Origin: Deltaproteobacteria bacterium | GTDB taxonomy: Bacteria; Myxococcota_A; UBA9042; PHBI01 | Assembly: GCA_011526585.1 (NCBI GenBank) | Contig: WYBB01000151.1 | Span: forward strand, 1 to 64,000 | DNA length: 64,000 nt | Direction of reading: 5' to 3' | Part shown: positions 1 through 8,252 of the stretch, piece by piece | Numbering within the stretch: position 1 is the stretch's first letter | Layout: every line of letters starts with the position of its first letter | Notes under the pieces: generated by a model | The model's database searches: none | Seen by the model: only the letters and a program-made list of their open reading frames with translations | What the model was told of the DNA's origin: nothing | Translations under genes and position numbers: made by a program

Positions 1-1
1 C

Positions 2-187
2 GACCTCGTCACCGGGTTGCCGGGCCGCGTGTACTTCCTGGCCAAGAACACGATCGACAAGCCCGCCGACATCGAGGGCCGCGTGGTGGATGACCGCGGC
101 ACGGTCGTGGCGTCGTTCGCGTCGATGGGTAGGGGCGGCCCTCGTGGCCGCCCGCTTGGCAGACAACTCTCGGAGGCACAGTCGTAG
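2..187 (+). pseudogene. Alpha-2-macroglobulin-like fragment, cut short at a palindromic repeat
   Basis: The window opens inside a reading frame whose first ~42 residues (GRVYFLAKNTIDKPADIEGRV, then VVDDRGTVVASFAS) look like a macroglobulin (MG) domain of bacterial alpha-2-macroglobulins, large envelope proteins thought to trap foreign proteases. The match is from memory of the family pattern (G-x-VYF-A...KPADI-G-VVD..G.VV). The MG domain is then interrupted: the frame enters a copy of the GGGCGGCC palindrome at 129-153, which supplies the residues GRGGPRGRP, and stops at TAG 185-187. An intact protein of this family would continue for hundreds of residues, so this looks like a truncated or decayed gene. 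The 5' part lies outside the window. Confidence 0.55.
129..153 (-). repeat. REP-like palindrome, copy 1
   Basis: Inverted copy of the repeat seen at 16650, 16699, 16848, 29130, 48503 and 48547. It reads GTAG then GGGCGGCC, loop CTCGT, GGCCGCCC, giving an 8-bp perfect GC stem. Here it lies inside the alpha-2-macroglobulin-like frame and forms part of its aberrant C-terminus. Confidence 0.75.
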
Positions 188-236
188 AGGTGGCCATGCA
201 GTGGTTCGTGCGCGTGCCGTGGGTGGTGGAGGCTCC

Positions 237-1307
237 ATGGTGGTGAAGGCATGGCAGATCGCAGGCCTGATCATCCTTGCGATCGTTGGAGGTGGGTGCC
301 TGTCCGACACCGGGACGCGCAGAAGCGCCCCTGGCGCGGAGGCGGACGGGACCGACGCGACCGCGCAGATCGACGCGACCGTGGAGATCGACGCGACCGT
401 GGAGATCGACACGACCGTGGAGATCGACGCGACCGCGCAGATCGACACCTCGGGTCCCGACGCGCTCGATGTCGCGGTCGCCGAGATCGACCCCGACGCT
501 GCGGAGGGCACCTGCCCGATCGCGCGCATCGCCGTGCGCGAGGGCGAGCGGGTCCCGCCGCAGACCGTGCTCCACCTCTCGGGGCTCGGCTCGAGCTCGC
601 CGCACGGCCCGATCCATGGCTACGAATGGTGGGTCGTTCAGCCCGACGGCTCGGTCACGCTCTTCAGCCCGAGCCCCTACGTGGCGGAGCCGACCTTCGA
701 GGCCAACGTCGCCGGGCTCTACGTCTTTCGCCTCGCGGTGCGCGACGCGCTCGGCAACCCGAGCTGCGCCGTCGCCGAAGCGCGCGTCCTGGTCGTGCCA
801 GGTGACGGCATCCACGTCGAGCTGACGTGGGACACGCCCGGGGACGTGAACCAGGCCGACACCGGCGGCGATCAGATCTACTTCTCGGCCGGCTCCGACC
901 TCGACCTGCACCTCCTCCACCCCAAGGCGTACGGGCAGTACTTCGACCGGACCTACGACTGCTACTGGGACAACGTGAACCCGGAGTGGGGGATCTTCGC
1001 GCCCGAGGACAACCCGCGCCTCGACCGCGACGACACCGACGGCGCCGGGCCCGAGAACCTCAACCTGCAGGCGCCCGAGCCCAACGTCACCTACCGCGTC
1101 GGCGTGCACTACTGGAACGACTGGGCTTATGGCCCGAGCCTGGCCACCGTGCGCATCTACATCGACGGCGAGCTGAAGGACGAGTGGGGCGGCGTGCGCC
1201 TCGAAGACCAGGAGATGTGGGACAGCCACGAGATCGCGTGGCCCGGTGGAGCGGTCACCCGCATCGGCGATGTACCCCAGATCGCGCCGTATTATCGCGA
1301 TCCCTGA
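237..1307 (+). CDS. Lipoprotein with DATVEI-repeat stalk and Ig-like/PKD-like region
   Basis: The start ATG at 237 follows GGTGGTGGAGG and gives a lipoprotein signal (hydrophobic IIGLIILAIV-type core, lipobox VGGGC at residues ~19-23). An acidic stalk of five 6-residue repeats (DATVEI/DATAQI) follows at ~residues 40-69. Then comes a beta-sandwich-like segment (about 100-190) with the PKD-like pattern of 'YEWWVVQPDG...Y.F.L.V.D..G', and a C-terminal domain (~195-350) rich in Asp/Trp/Tyr (LDLHLLHP, RVGVHYWNDW) that resembles domains described only as surface proteins in this type of bacterium. Likely anchored in the envelope and displayed; the function is unknown. An upstream in-frame start at 90 is rejected because it would bury the signal peptide. 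Confidence 0.8.
   Translation: MVVKAWQIAGLIILAIVGGGCLSDTGTRRSAPGAEADGTDATAQIDATVEIDATVEIDTTVEIDATAQIDTSGPDALDVAVAEIDPDAAEGTCPIARIAVREGERVPPQTVLHLSGLGSSSPHGPIHGYEWWVVQPDGSVTLFSPSPYVAEPTFEANVAGLYVFRLAVRDALGNPSCAVAEARVLVVPGDGIHVELTWDTPGDVNQADTGGDQIYFSAGSDLDLHLLHPKAYGQYFDRTYDCYWDNVNPEWGIFAPEDNPRLDRDDTDGAGPENLNLQAPEPNVTYRVGVHYWNDWAYGPSLATVRIYIDGELKDEWGGVRLEDQEMWDSHEIAWPGGAVTRIGDVPQIAPYYRDP
354..443 (+). repeat. Five 18-bp tandem repeats inside lipoprotein gene
   Basis: Unit GACGCGACC(GTG/GCG)(GAG/CAG)ATC repeats five times in frame, encoding DATVEI or DATAQI. Repeat number is probably variable between strains because the units are nearly identical. Confidence 0.85.
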
Positions 1308-1389
1308 GGTGCTGACCCTGCGCGAGGCGCACGTCGGAATCCGCGGCGCGCTGACGCCGTTGTGGCCGCAAACGCTCCCGAGGTGAACC

Positions 1390-1815
1390 ATGCCGCGCGC
1401 TCTGATCGTGCTCGCCTTCGTCTTCGTCGCTCTCGCCGTACCGGTCGACGCGCTGGCGTGTCGCTGTACCGAGTACGGTCCGCGCCCGGCCGCCGTGCGG
1501 CGCGCCGATCTGGTGATCGTCGGCGAGGTCGTCGAGACCCGCAGCGATGGTCCACGTCGTGTGAACAAGCCGAGCGCGGTCGTGATCGACGTCACGCGCA
1601 CGCTCAAGGGTGAGAGCCCGGCACGCATCACCGTCGAGCTCGGCCTGACCTCGTGCGCCATCACCGACTGGCGCGTCGGCGAGACCTGGGTGGTCTTCGC
1701 CCAGCGAGACGGGGATGGGCGCCTCTCGACGCGGCAGTGCACGGGCAGCACGAAGCTCGCCGACCGGGGCGAGGCGATCCCAGACTGGCGGCTGCGTCAG
1801 CTCGAACGCCTGTGA
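1390..1815 (+). CDS. Secreted TIMP/NTR-like protein
   Basis: A 141-residue protein with a Sec signal peptide (MPRALIVLAFVFVALAVPVDALA) cleaved just before CRC. In TIMP-type netrin (NTR) modules a Cys-x-Cys is likewise placed at the mature N-terminus. The mature part keeps the NTR pattern: CRCTE, a strand 'ADLVIVGEVVE', '..VTRTLKGE', 'CAITDWRVGETWVVFA' and a closing Cys in RQCTGST. Small bacterial TIMP-like proteins of this kind are common but uncharacterised. The eukaryotic relatives insert the N-terminal Cys into metalloprotease sites; the same role here is only inference. SD AGGTGA lies just before the ATG. The 3' end overlaps the convergent membrane protein gene by 19 bp. Confidence 0.75.
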   Translation: MPRALIVLAFVFVALAVPVDALACRCTEYGPRPAAVRRADLVIVGEVVETRSDGPRRVNKPSAVVIDVTRTLKGESPARITVELGLTSCAITDWRVGETWVVFAQRDGDGRLSTRQCTGSTKLADRGEAIPDWRLRQLERL

Positions 1816-2612
1816 CGGCCGATCGGAAGATCGAGGGTCACGAGGTAGAGCGCGGCGACGGCGACGAAGTGCAGGATGAGCTCGGTCGTGGCGTGCATGA
1901 AGAGCAGCACGACGAAGACCGAGGTGGCGGCGATTCGTGGCGGCGCCAGTCGCATCGGGATCCGGCGCGGACGGCGCAACAGCCAGAGACCGAGCGCGGC
2001 GATGAGCGCGATGGCGATCGCGACCGACCAGGACGGCAGCTCGCCGCGGAGCGCATGGCGGAAGAGCATCCACCACGAGGCGATGATGGCCAGGTGCGTG
2101 GCCCCGAGCGCGATGAGCGGGCTCGCCCAGCGCGGGATCTTCGGGTGCTCGAGCGCGAAGACCATCGCGGCGGCGAACGCGCCCCAGCCGATGATCCCGG
2201 CGAGCGGCGCGCCGAGGTAGCCGCCTTCGACCCAGGTCCAGAGCGAGGCGGCGACGGCGATCGTCTCGACGAGGGACGCGTCGACGACGACGGCGAGGCC
2301 GACGGCGAGCGCCTTCTTCACGGGTGTCAGGGACGGGAACAGCGCATCGACCAACGCGCGTGAGCTGAGGATCACGACCGGCCAGATCAAGGTGACGATG
2401 AGCGGCATCTCGTCGAGCTTGAGCCACCAGGTGTCGGGGTAGGCGTAATAGCGATAGGCGAGGATCGAGGTCTCCTCGGCCGCCCAGGCCGAGAGCGCGA
2501 TAAGCAGGATCGTGGCGAGCGTCGCGCGGCGGTCTGGGGCGGCGCGCAAGATCCAGCCGTACGCGAAGGCCAGCACCACGAGGCAGCCGATCTGAAAGAG
2601 GGTCCAGTCCAT
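1797..2612 (-). CDS. Polytopic membrane protein, possibly carotenoid-biosynthesis (CruF/DUF422)-like
   Basis: 271 residues with seven to eight hydrophobic segments and a basic C-terminus. The segment 'EETSILAYRYYAY..WWLKLDEMPLIVTLIWPVVI' resembles the conserved core of the carotenoid hydratase/DUF422 membrane family (acidic residue, Y-Y-Y, then P-L-I-x-x-x-W-P). That is a partial motif match, so the family call is tentative; a generic integral membrane protein is certain. It may be co-transcribed with the upstream papain-like gene, whose stop lies about 10 bases before this start. Confidence 0.6.
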   Translation of the reverse strand: MDWTLFQIGCLVVLAFAYGWILRAAPDRRATLATILLIALSAWAAEETSILAYRYYAYPDTWWLKLDEMPLIVTLIWPVVILSSRALVDALFPSLTPVKKALAVGLAVVVDASLVETIAVAASLWTWVEGGYLGAPLAGIIGWGAFAAAMVFALEHPKIPRWASPLIALGATHLAIIASWWMLFRHALRGELPSWSVAIAIALIAALGLWLLRRPRRIPMRLAPPRIAATSVFVVLLFMHATTELILHFVAVAALYLVTLDLPIGRHRRSS

Positions 2613-2622
2613 GAATGGCCGT

Positions 2623-4500
2623 TCAGTGTTGAAGGGGGCGCTCGCGACGCTCGAACCACACGCGCATCTCGGCCATGCGCTCGCGCTGCTCGTCGGGGGC
2701 GCGGCGGGCGCAGGTCTTCGCCTCGGCGGAGCCCTCGGGCGCGCCCCAGCGCAGCTCGGGGCAGTCGTTGGGGTTCCAGGCGAGCTCGATCGCCAGCTTG
2801 CGCTGCATCAGATCCCACAAGGTGATCGTGTGCGCGCTGCCGTCGCTCTTGCGATAGGTGAGGGTGCGCTGGCTCGCCTCGCGCTCGAGGAGCGCGTCGA
2901 GGCGCGTGCGGCGCTGGGCCTTGTCTTCGCCGGGTGAGAGCACGAAACGCTCGGGGCGACGCTCGACGCGGGCCGGGAAGTCGAGCGCGGTGTCGATGGC
3001 GATGAGCATGCGCATGTCGCGCGACGGGGTGGAGTAGTCTTCCCACGGGCCGGCGGTGAGGAAGATCCCCGAGCCCTGCGGCATCGCGATCACCTTCGAG
3101 GTCTTGTCGAAGTAGGCGCGCACCGCCTCGATCGACTCGACGCGACGCAGCGCCTGTTGGTAGAGGGCGTCGAGGGTGGCGATGAGCGCGGCCTCGGGCG
3201 GCAGCGGCGCGGGCGTGATCAAGGCGTCCATCGCCTCGTAGAAGCCGTCCTGGCCGAAGGACCACTGCTCGGTCGAGTGATCGCCGTAGTCGATCGAGGC
3301 GGCGATCTCGGCGTTGTCGAGCTCGTAGAGCGCGCCGCGCTCCTTGCGCACGGGGCGGAAGCGCTTCCAGCCGGCGCCGGCGACGTCGTCGTCCTTGGGG
3401 AAGAGGAAGGCGCCCTTCCAGAAGACGCGGCGGCCGATGGTGCCGTCGGGTTGCGCGTCGACCGCCATCAGGAGGCCGGCGCGATCGTCGCCTTGCGGGT
3501 ACCAGCGCAGGATCATCATCGTGTGGCCGTAGGGATCGGCGTAGATCGTGCCGGGGCGGAGCGCCTTGCGCGTGAGGCGCACCGGATAGAAGTCGGACTT
3601 CTCGTCGCCGGGCGCGCCGCGCAGCGAGCTCGAGTGCACGGTCGCCTTGAGCTTGCGTTGGAAGGCCTTGAAAGCGGCGACGCGATCGGACTCGGTGGTG
3701 ACGAGCTCGTTGGTGATGAGCTCGGCGCTGCACGTCGGGGCGCGCTGGGCGTTGCCGCGGCGGCACTGGCGGAAGGCCATCGGCAGACCGAGCTTCCAGG
3801 CGAAGTAGGCGCGCATCACATAGGGAAAGTCGGCGCAGTCGGGATCGGAGCGCACGCCGTCCTCGTCCTCGCCCATGCCGAGGTGGTCGTAGAGGAGGTT
3901 GCGCGCCGGGTCCTTCAAGACGTCGGCGAGCGGGTTCCACGAGACGTCCTCGTCGACCGGGGCGTCGAAGAGGCGCTCGATCCAGAGGCTGTAGAGGTTC
4001 TCGGTGTCGCGCTCCCACTTGATGCGCGACTCCCAGTGCGGGTCGACGCCGACCTCGAGCTTGCCCATGCCGGAGGGGCCACTGCGCACCTCGATCTCCT
4101 GGCAGGCGAGGATCGGATCGGGCGCGTGGGCCGCGACGAGGGCGACGCGCCAGGTGCCGGTCTCGGGGCGCTCGACGGTGGCGACGAGACCGTGCGGCGG
4201 GCCTCCGGTGGTGATGTGCGGGAGCCTCTGCGGCGTGGCCCCCTCTTCGTGCGCGACGAGGTGCGCGCCTTCGGGCAGGTCGGGCTCGGCGGCGACGAGG
4301 ATGCGCATGGGCGCGCGCGCGTGCGGGCGGCGCGGCGAGTTGAAGATCGCCACGTCCAGCGAGTCGGCGCACTCCTGGAGCGCGAAGAGATCGGGCGGCG
4401 CGGCGGGGCGCGGCGTCTCGCCGATGAACGGCAGCAGCAGGATCGAAATCGAGAGTTCGAAGGTCATCGCGAAGACAACGGGGCGCGGGTTCGGCGCCAT
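2623..4500 (-). CDS. Secreted/anchored protein with putative papain-like (NlpC-like) Cys-His pair
   Basis: About 625 residues. The N-terminus (MAPNPRPVVFAMTFELSISILLLPFIG) carries one hydrophobic stretch that could be a signal or anchor; ATG 4467 is an alternative start. The middle contains DPDCADFPYVMRAYFAWKLGLPM and, ~120 residues later, DPYGHTMMILRWYP. This Cys-then-His spacing resembles the Cys/His pair of papain-fold amidases (NlpC/P60 or transglutaminase-like). I do not recognise the whole family. It follows an NlpC/P60 protein on the same strand (53-base gap), so the two may work together on peptidoglycan. The catalytic assignment is inference. Confidence 0.6.
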   Translation of the reverse strand: MAPNPRPVVFAMTFELSISILLLPFIGETPRPAAPPDLFALQECADSLDVAIFNSPRRPHARAPMRILVAAEPDLPEGAHLVAHEEGATPQRLPHITTGGPPHGLVATVERPETGTWRVALVAAHAPDPILACQEIEVRSGPSGMGKLEVGVDPHWESRIKWERDTENLYSLWIERLFDAPVDEDVSWNPLADVLKDPARNLLYDHLGMGEDEDGVRSDPDCADFPYVMRAYFAWKLGLPMAFRQCRRGNAQRAPTCSAELITNELVTTESDRVAAFKAFQRKLKATVHSSSLRGAPGDEKSDFYPVRLTRKALRPGTIYADPYGHTMMILRWYPQGDDRAGLLMAVDAQPDGTIGRRVFWKGAFLFPKDDDVAGAGWKRFRPVRKERGALYELDNAEIAASIDYGDHSTEQWSFGQDGFYEAMDALITPAPLPPEAALIATLDALYQQALRRVESIEAVRAYFDKTSKVIAMPQGSGIFLTAGPWEDYSTPSRDMRMLIAIDTALDFPARVERRPERFVLSPGEDKAQRRTRLDALLEREASQRTLTYRKSDGSAHTITLWDLMQRKLAIELAWNPNDCPELRWGAPEGSAEAKTCARRAPDEQRERMAEMRVWFERRERPLQH

Positions 4501-4553
4501 CCAACACGAGGTGGCGCGGCATGTACAGAAAGACCGACCGCGACCCTCGCCGC

Positions 4554-5942
4554 TCAGGGACCGAAGACGGCGAGGGTGGTGATGCGCTCGAGGAAGGAGG
4601 TGCGCTCGGTGCCGCGGCCGCGCTCGAGATCGGTGACCTCGACGCGGTCGATGCGCACGGTGCGGTGGCCGCCCTCGGGACAGGGCAGGAGGTACTCGGA
4701 GATCGCCGAGAGCGCATAGGGGCGGCCGTCGAGCTCGCCGAGGTGCAGCATGATGTGGCCGGGCATGTAGAGGAAGACGACGCCGCGGCGGTGCGCGGCG
4801 GCGATGGCGCGGCGCTTGACGTCGTCGGAGAGGCCGGAGACGTCGAGCGTGCTCAGGCCGGCGCGCGCCTGCACGGAGGAGTGGCGACCGAGGCGCAGGT
4901 CGAAGACGGCGGCGAGATCGAGCAGCAGCGCCGAGCAATCGCGGAAGCCGCCGAGCCCGCCCCAGCCGTAGGCGTCGCCGAGGCGCGCGAAGGCGAGCGT
5001 GAGCACGGCGCGGCGGGTGAGCGCGAGGGTGCCCCGGGCGACCTCGGCCGTGCGCGAGACGAAGGCGTCGGTGAAACCTTCGACGGTCGGTACCAGGATC
5101 TGGTGGGTGTCCTGGGCGTCGACGGCCTCGGCGACGAGCGGGAAGCTCGCGCCGAGGCGCAGGAAGACGACCTCGCCGTGCGCGGTGGTCGCGGGCACGA
5201 GGTCGCCGAGCACGGTGAGGGCCGGGCGGGCGAGGAGGGCGCGCGCCTCGTACGGGCGCAGCGGCGGCGAGAGCGCGGGCGCTTCGAGCCAGCCCACGCC
5301 GTGGCCGGCGTGCACGTAGCGCCAGCCGTCGGCGGTCGTTCGCAGGACGCGCACGAGGTCGCCCGGGTGCAGGCGCGAGCACTGGTTGCGGTCGAAGGCG
5401 CGATCGATCCTGCCGCGGTAGACGCCGCCGGACAGCGGGATGCAGCGCAGATCGACCGGCTCGGCGATCGCCTGCACGGCGTCGACGGGCAGGGCGTTCT
5501 CCATGCGCAGGTGGGCCTCGGCCAGGGCGTGGGGGTGCGGCATCGCGCGCTCGTCGGGCGCGGGGCCGAGCACGAGCTCGCCGGTCGCGAGCTTCGCCGA
5601 GAAGTGCGCCATGCGGCGCGCGAGCTCGTCGTCGATGGCGGCGATCGACGGCCCCTCGTCACCGAGCGGGTCGCGCCAGGCGCCGACGAGGTCGGCGTTG
5701 CGCTGGTTCAGCCAGGTGATCGTCTCCGGGCCGAGGAGCTCCTGGTCGGGGTCGACGTCGGGGGGCAGCGCGGCGAGCCAGGTCTCGAGGCGGCGCGCCT
5801 CGGGCGGGGTGCCGTCGGGCAGGGTCGCGGGGTCGAGCCAGGTCACGGCGTCCTCGCAACGGCCGGCGGGCGGCGGCGCTTGCGCGCGCGCGAGCGAGGT
5901 CGCGGCGATGGAGGCGATGAGCGTGGCGAGGGCGAGACGCAT
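4554..5942 (-). CDS. NlpC/P60-type peptidoglycan hydrolase with SH3-like domains
   Basis: 462 residues from ATG 5942, chosen because it starts a clear signal peptide (MRLALATLIASIAATSLARA); an upstream start at 5999 lacks one. The N-terminal ~130 residues resemble the helical stabilising region of SH3b1-type NlpC proteins. SH3-like segments follow ('LHPGDLVRVLRTTADGWRYV.AGHGVGWLEAP'). The C-terminal NlpC/P60 domain shows YGWGGLGGFRDCSALLLDL (nucleophile Cys ~335) and MPGHIMLHLGELDGRPYAL (His ~394). Enzymes of this fold cleave D-Glu/L-amino-acid peptide bonds in the cell wall. It is divergently oriented from the PqqD cassette across 110 bp. Confidence 0.8.
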   Translation of the reverse strand: MRLALATLIASIAATSLARAQAPPPAGRCEDAVTWLDPATLPDGTPPEARRLETWLAALPPDVDPDQELLGPETITWLNQRNADLVGAWRDPLGDEGPSIAAIDDELARRMAHFSAKLATGELVLGPAPDERAMPHPHALAEAHLRMENALPVDAVQAIAEPVDLRCIPLSGGVYRGRIDRAFDRNQCSRLHPGDLVRVLRTTADGWRYVHAGHGVGWLEAPALSPPLRPYEARALLARPALTVLGDLVPATTAHGEVVFLRLGASFPLVAEAVDAQDTHQILVPTVEGFTDAFVSRTAEVARGTLALTRRAVLTLAFARLGDAYGWGGLGGFRDCSALLLDLAAVFDLRLGRHSSVQARAGLSTLDVSGLSDDVKRRAIAAAHRRGVVFLYMPGHIMLHLGELDGRPYALSAISEYLLPCPEGGHRTVRIDRVEVTDLERGRGTERTSFLERITTLAVFGP

Positions 5943-6052
5943 GCGGGCACAACGTCCGAGGCGCGGAGAGTTTTCCGGCGCCGATGAGAGTAGCACCATT
6001 GATCGATCTCACGCTGGACGCGTGCGCCGGGCTCGTGGCATAGGCCGGCGCC

Positions 6053-6490
6053 ATGAGCTACCGAGTCGTCACGCAACGCGTCGCGGCCGAGACCCTGGAT
6101 CACGAGGTGGTGATCCTGGATCAGGTCAGCGGGACCTACTACAGCCTCGGCGGAAGCGGCGAGGTGATCTGGGAGATGCTCGTGCGGGGCAGCTCGGTCG
6201 AGCGCATGGTCGATCGGCTGGTCAGCCGCTACGAGGTGTCTCCGGAGGCCGCCCGGGATACGGTGACGCGGCTCGTCGCCGAGCTCGAGCGCGACGGCCT
6301 GCTCGAGACCTGCGAGGACGCGAGCGTGGCGGCGGATCCGCCCACGGCGGACAGCGGCGCACGCGCGCCCTGGGAGGCGCCGGTCTTCGAGCGCTTCACC
6401 GACCTGCAATCGCTTCTCCTGCTCGATCCGATCCACGACGTCGACGCGGCGGGGTGGCCGCATCAGCAGCGCGACGACCAAGGGCCGTGA
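6053..6490 (+). CDS. PqqD-family peptide chaperone with conserved C-terminal tail
   Basis: 145 residues. Residues ~1-85 form a PqqD-like winged-helix domain (the RRE fold that binds precursor peptides): 'VAAETLDHEVVILDQVSGTYYSLGGSGEVIWEML' and '..VSRYEVSPEAARDTVTRLVAELERDGLL'. PqqD proteins are normally ~90 residues; here a linker leads to a tail, FTDLQSLLLLDPIHDVDAAGWP (~115-137). I associate this tail with PqqD proteins next to HPr-kinase-like genes. It may be a fused substrate peptide or a docking element. First gene of a five-gene set in which each stop overlaps the next start by four bases. Confidence 0.75.
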   Translation: MSYRVVTQRVAAETLDHEVVILDQVSGTYYSLGGSGEVIWEMLVRGSSVERMVDRLVSRYEVSPEAARDTVTRLVAELERDGLLETCEDASVAADPPTADSGARAPWEAPVFERFTDLQSLLLLDPIHDVDAAGWPHQQRDDQGP

Positions 6491-7575
6491 GCGAGGCCGC
6501 GTCGACGAGCCCGACGCATGAGCGCGTGCGCGTCATCGGCGAGGCGCTGGCGCGCTTCGAGGCGGCGGCGCGGGCGAGCGCCGGCCCCACCTTCGACCTG
6601 ACGATCGCGAAGCGCCGCGTGCGCCTGCGCTTCGCCGGTGAGGGCCTGGCCGAGCGGCTCGTACCGGCGCTGGCCCACCGGATCGGCCCTCCGTCGGGCC
6701 GCGCCGATCTGACGGTACACCTCTGGGACCGCGCCTCGACCGGTGTCGGCATGAGCCGCGCCCCATGGTCCCCGCGCGAGCTCCTGCCGGGCGGCCGCGT
6801 CGCCGAGGCGCAGGCGCTCGGGCTCGAGGTGCAGTGCCAGCTCGACAGCGGGCTCGTGACGATCCTCGATCCCGCAGCCGGCATCGCCACGCTGTGGATC
6901 GACGACGCCGCCTGCATCTCTCGCCACGAGGCGGCGGCACCGCTGCGGCAGCTCTTCGCGAGCTGGTTTCCGACGCAGTCCCTGTGCATGACCCACGCCG
7001 CCGCCGTCGGCTGGCGCGGGCGCGGTGTGCTGCTCGGCGGCGCGAGCGGCTCCGGCAAGTCGACCACCGCGCTGCTCTGCCTCGACGCGGGGCTCGAGCT
7101 CGCGGGCGACGACTACGTGCTCGTCGATCCGGGCGAAGGCGGCGCCGACCCGACCGTTCACGGCCTCTACGCGACGGCCAAGGTCGACGCGCCGGGCGTC
7201 GCGCGCCTGCCCAACCTCGCCGCCGCCTTCGACGCCTCACCCTACCCGCCCGGCCCCGACGACAAGGCGATCGCGTTCCTGCATCGCCACGCGCCGGAGC
7301 GCGCAGGCCGCGACCTCGCGCTGGTGGCGCTGCTCCTGCCCGTCGTCACCGGCCTGGGCGAGACGCGCCTCGAGCCGATGAGCGGCGCGCGGGCGCTGCG
7401 CGCATTGGCACCGAGCACCGTGTTCCAGCACGGCGGCGACGGGCGACACACGCTGGCGATGCTGGCCGGGCTGGTGGCGCGTCTGCCGTGCTTCCGCCTG
7501 GCGCTCGGCACCGACTTCCCGCGGATCCCGGAGCTCATCCGCGATCTCGTCACCGAAGGAGCAGCCTCCGCATGA
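6487..7575 (+). CDS. HPr-kinase-related protein (HprK-rel-A type)
   Basis: 362 residues from GTG 6487, which overlaps the PqqD stop as GTGA. A Walker A motif GGASGSGKS lies at ~residues 184-192, preceded by 'CMTHAAAVGWRGRGVLLGG' and followed by 'LAGDDYVLVD', the order seen in HPr kinase/phosphorylase relatives. No PTS genes are nearby, so the substrate is probably not HPr. Relatives of this kinase phosphorylate the C-terminus of some lasso peptides, and HprK-like/PqqD/nucleotidyltransferase cassettes are recognised as genome partners. The substrate here is unknown; the PqqD tail or a cell-surface glycan precursor are options. Confidence 0.75.
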   Translation: MSEAASTSPTHERVRVIGEALARFEAAARASAGPTFDLTIAKRRVRLRFAGEGLAERLVPALAHRIGPPSGRADLTVHLWDRASTGVGMSRAPWSPRELLPGGRVAEAQALGLEVQCQLDSGLVTILDPAAGIATLWIDDAACISRHEAAAPLRQLFASWFPTQSLCMTHAAAVGWRGRGVLLGGASGSGKSTTALLCLDAGLELAGDDYVLVDPGEGGADPTVHGLYATAKVDAPGVARLPNLAAAFDASPYPPGPDDKAIAFLHRHAPERAGRDLALVALLLPVVTGLGETRLEPMSGARALRALAPSTVFQHGGDGRHTLAMLAGLVARLPCFRLALGTDFPRIPELIRDLVTEGAASA

Positions 7576-8252
7576 GCACGGTCTCCGTCCTCTGCGCCGT
7601 CTACGACAGCGCGCGGTACTTTCGGGCGGCGCTCGCCAGCGCGCTCGCGCAGACGCGGCCCGCCGACGAGATCATCGTCATCGACGACGGCTCGAACGAC
7701 GACAGCGCCGCCATCGCCGAGGCCATGCCGGGCGTGCGCACCATCCGCGAGCCCCACCGCGGCGTGGCACCGACGCGCAACACCGCGCTCACACACGCGC
7801 GCGGCGACCTCGTCGCCTGGCTCGACGCCGACGATCTGTGGACGCCGGACAAGCTCGCCGTGCAGGTCGCCTACATGGAGGCCCATCCGGAGATCGGCAT
7901 GACCTTCACCCACCAACGCCTCTTCTTCGAGCCGGGAACGCCGCGCCCCTACTGGGTGCGTGACGAGATGGTCGATCGGGATTCGCCGATCGTCGGGACC
8001 TGCGCGATGATCGTGCGCCGCCACCTCTTCGAGAGCATCGGAGGGTTCGACCCGGCGAAGACCCCGACCGACGACACGGACTGGATCTTTCGCGCCAGGC
8101 ACGCCGGGATCGGGCTCGTCACCCTGCCGGAGACGCTGCTCTTCCGACGCGTGCACCAGACCAACATCAGCACGACGATGCCGGTCGGAAAATCACATGT
8201 TATCGGAATGTTACGCGACTCCGTCCGCCGCAAGCGCGAGGGCACGTCATGA
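7572..8252 (+). CDS. GT2 family glycosyltransferase (first of two)
   Basis: 226 residues, ATG overlapping the kinase stop (ATGA). Typical GT2 GT-A fold: N-terminal 'VSVLCAVYDSARYFRAALASALAQT', IIVIDDGSNDDS, and a DXD-type metal/nucleotide-sugar site in WLDADDLW. A late 'PTDDTDWIFRARHAG' supplies the acidic acceptor-side motif. It lacks membrane segments, so it is cytosolic and should use a soluble or lipid-linked acceptor. It is ~35-40% similar by eye to the next gene, suggesting a tandem duplication. Confidence 0.85.
   Translation: MSTVSVLCAVYDSARYFRAALASALAQTRPADEIIVIDDGSNDDSAAIAEAMPGVRTIREPHRGVAPTRNTALTHARGDLVAWLDADDLWTPDKLAVQVAYMEAHPEIGMTFTHQRLFFEPGTPRPYWVRDEMVDRDSPIVGTCAMIVRRHLFESIGGFDPAKTPTDDTDWIFRARHAGIGLVTLPETLLFRRVHQTNISTTMPVGKSHVIGMLRDSVRRKREGTS

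Noticed and set aside
354..443. Short regular repeats as a CRISPR array
   Set aside because: Units are 18 bp, contiguous without spacers and in frame within a lipoprotein stalk.
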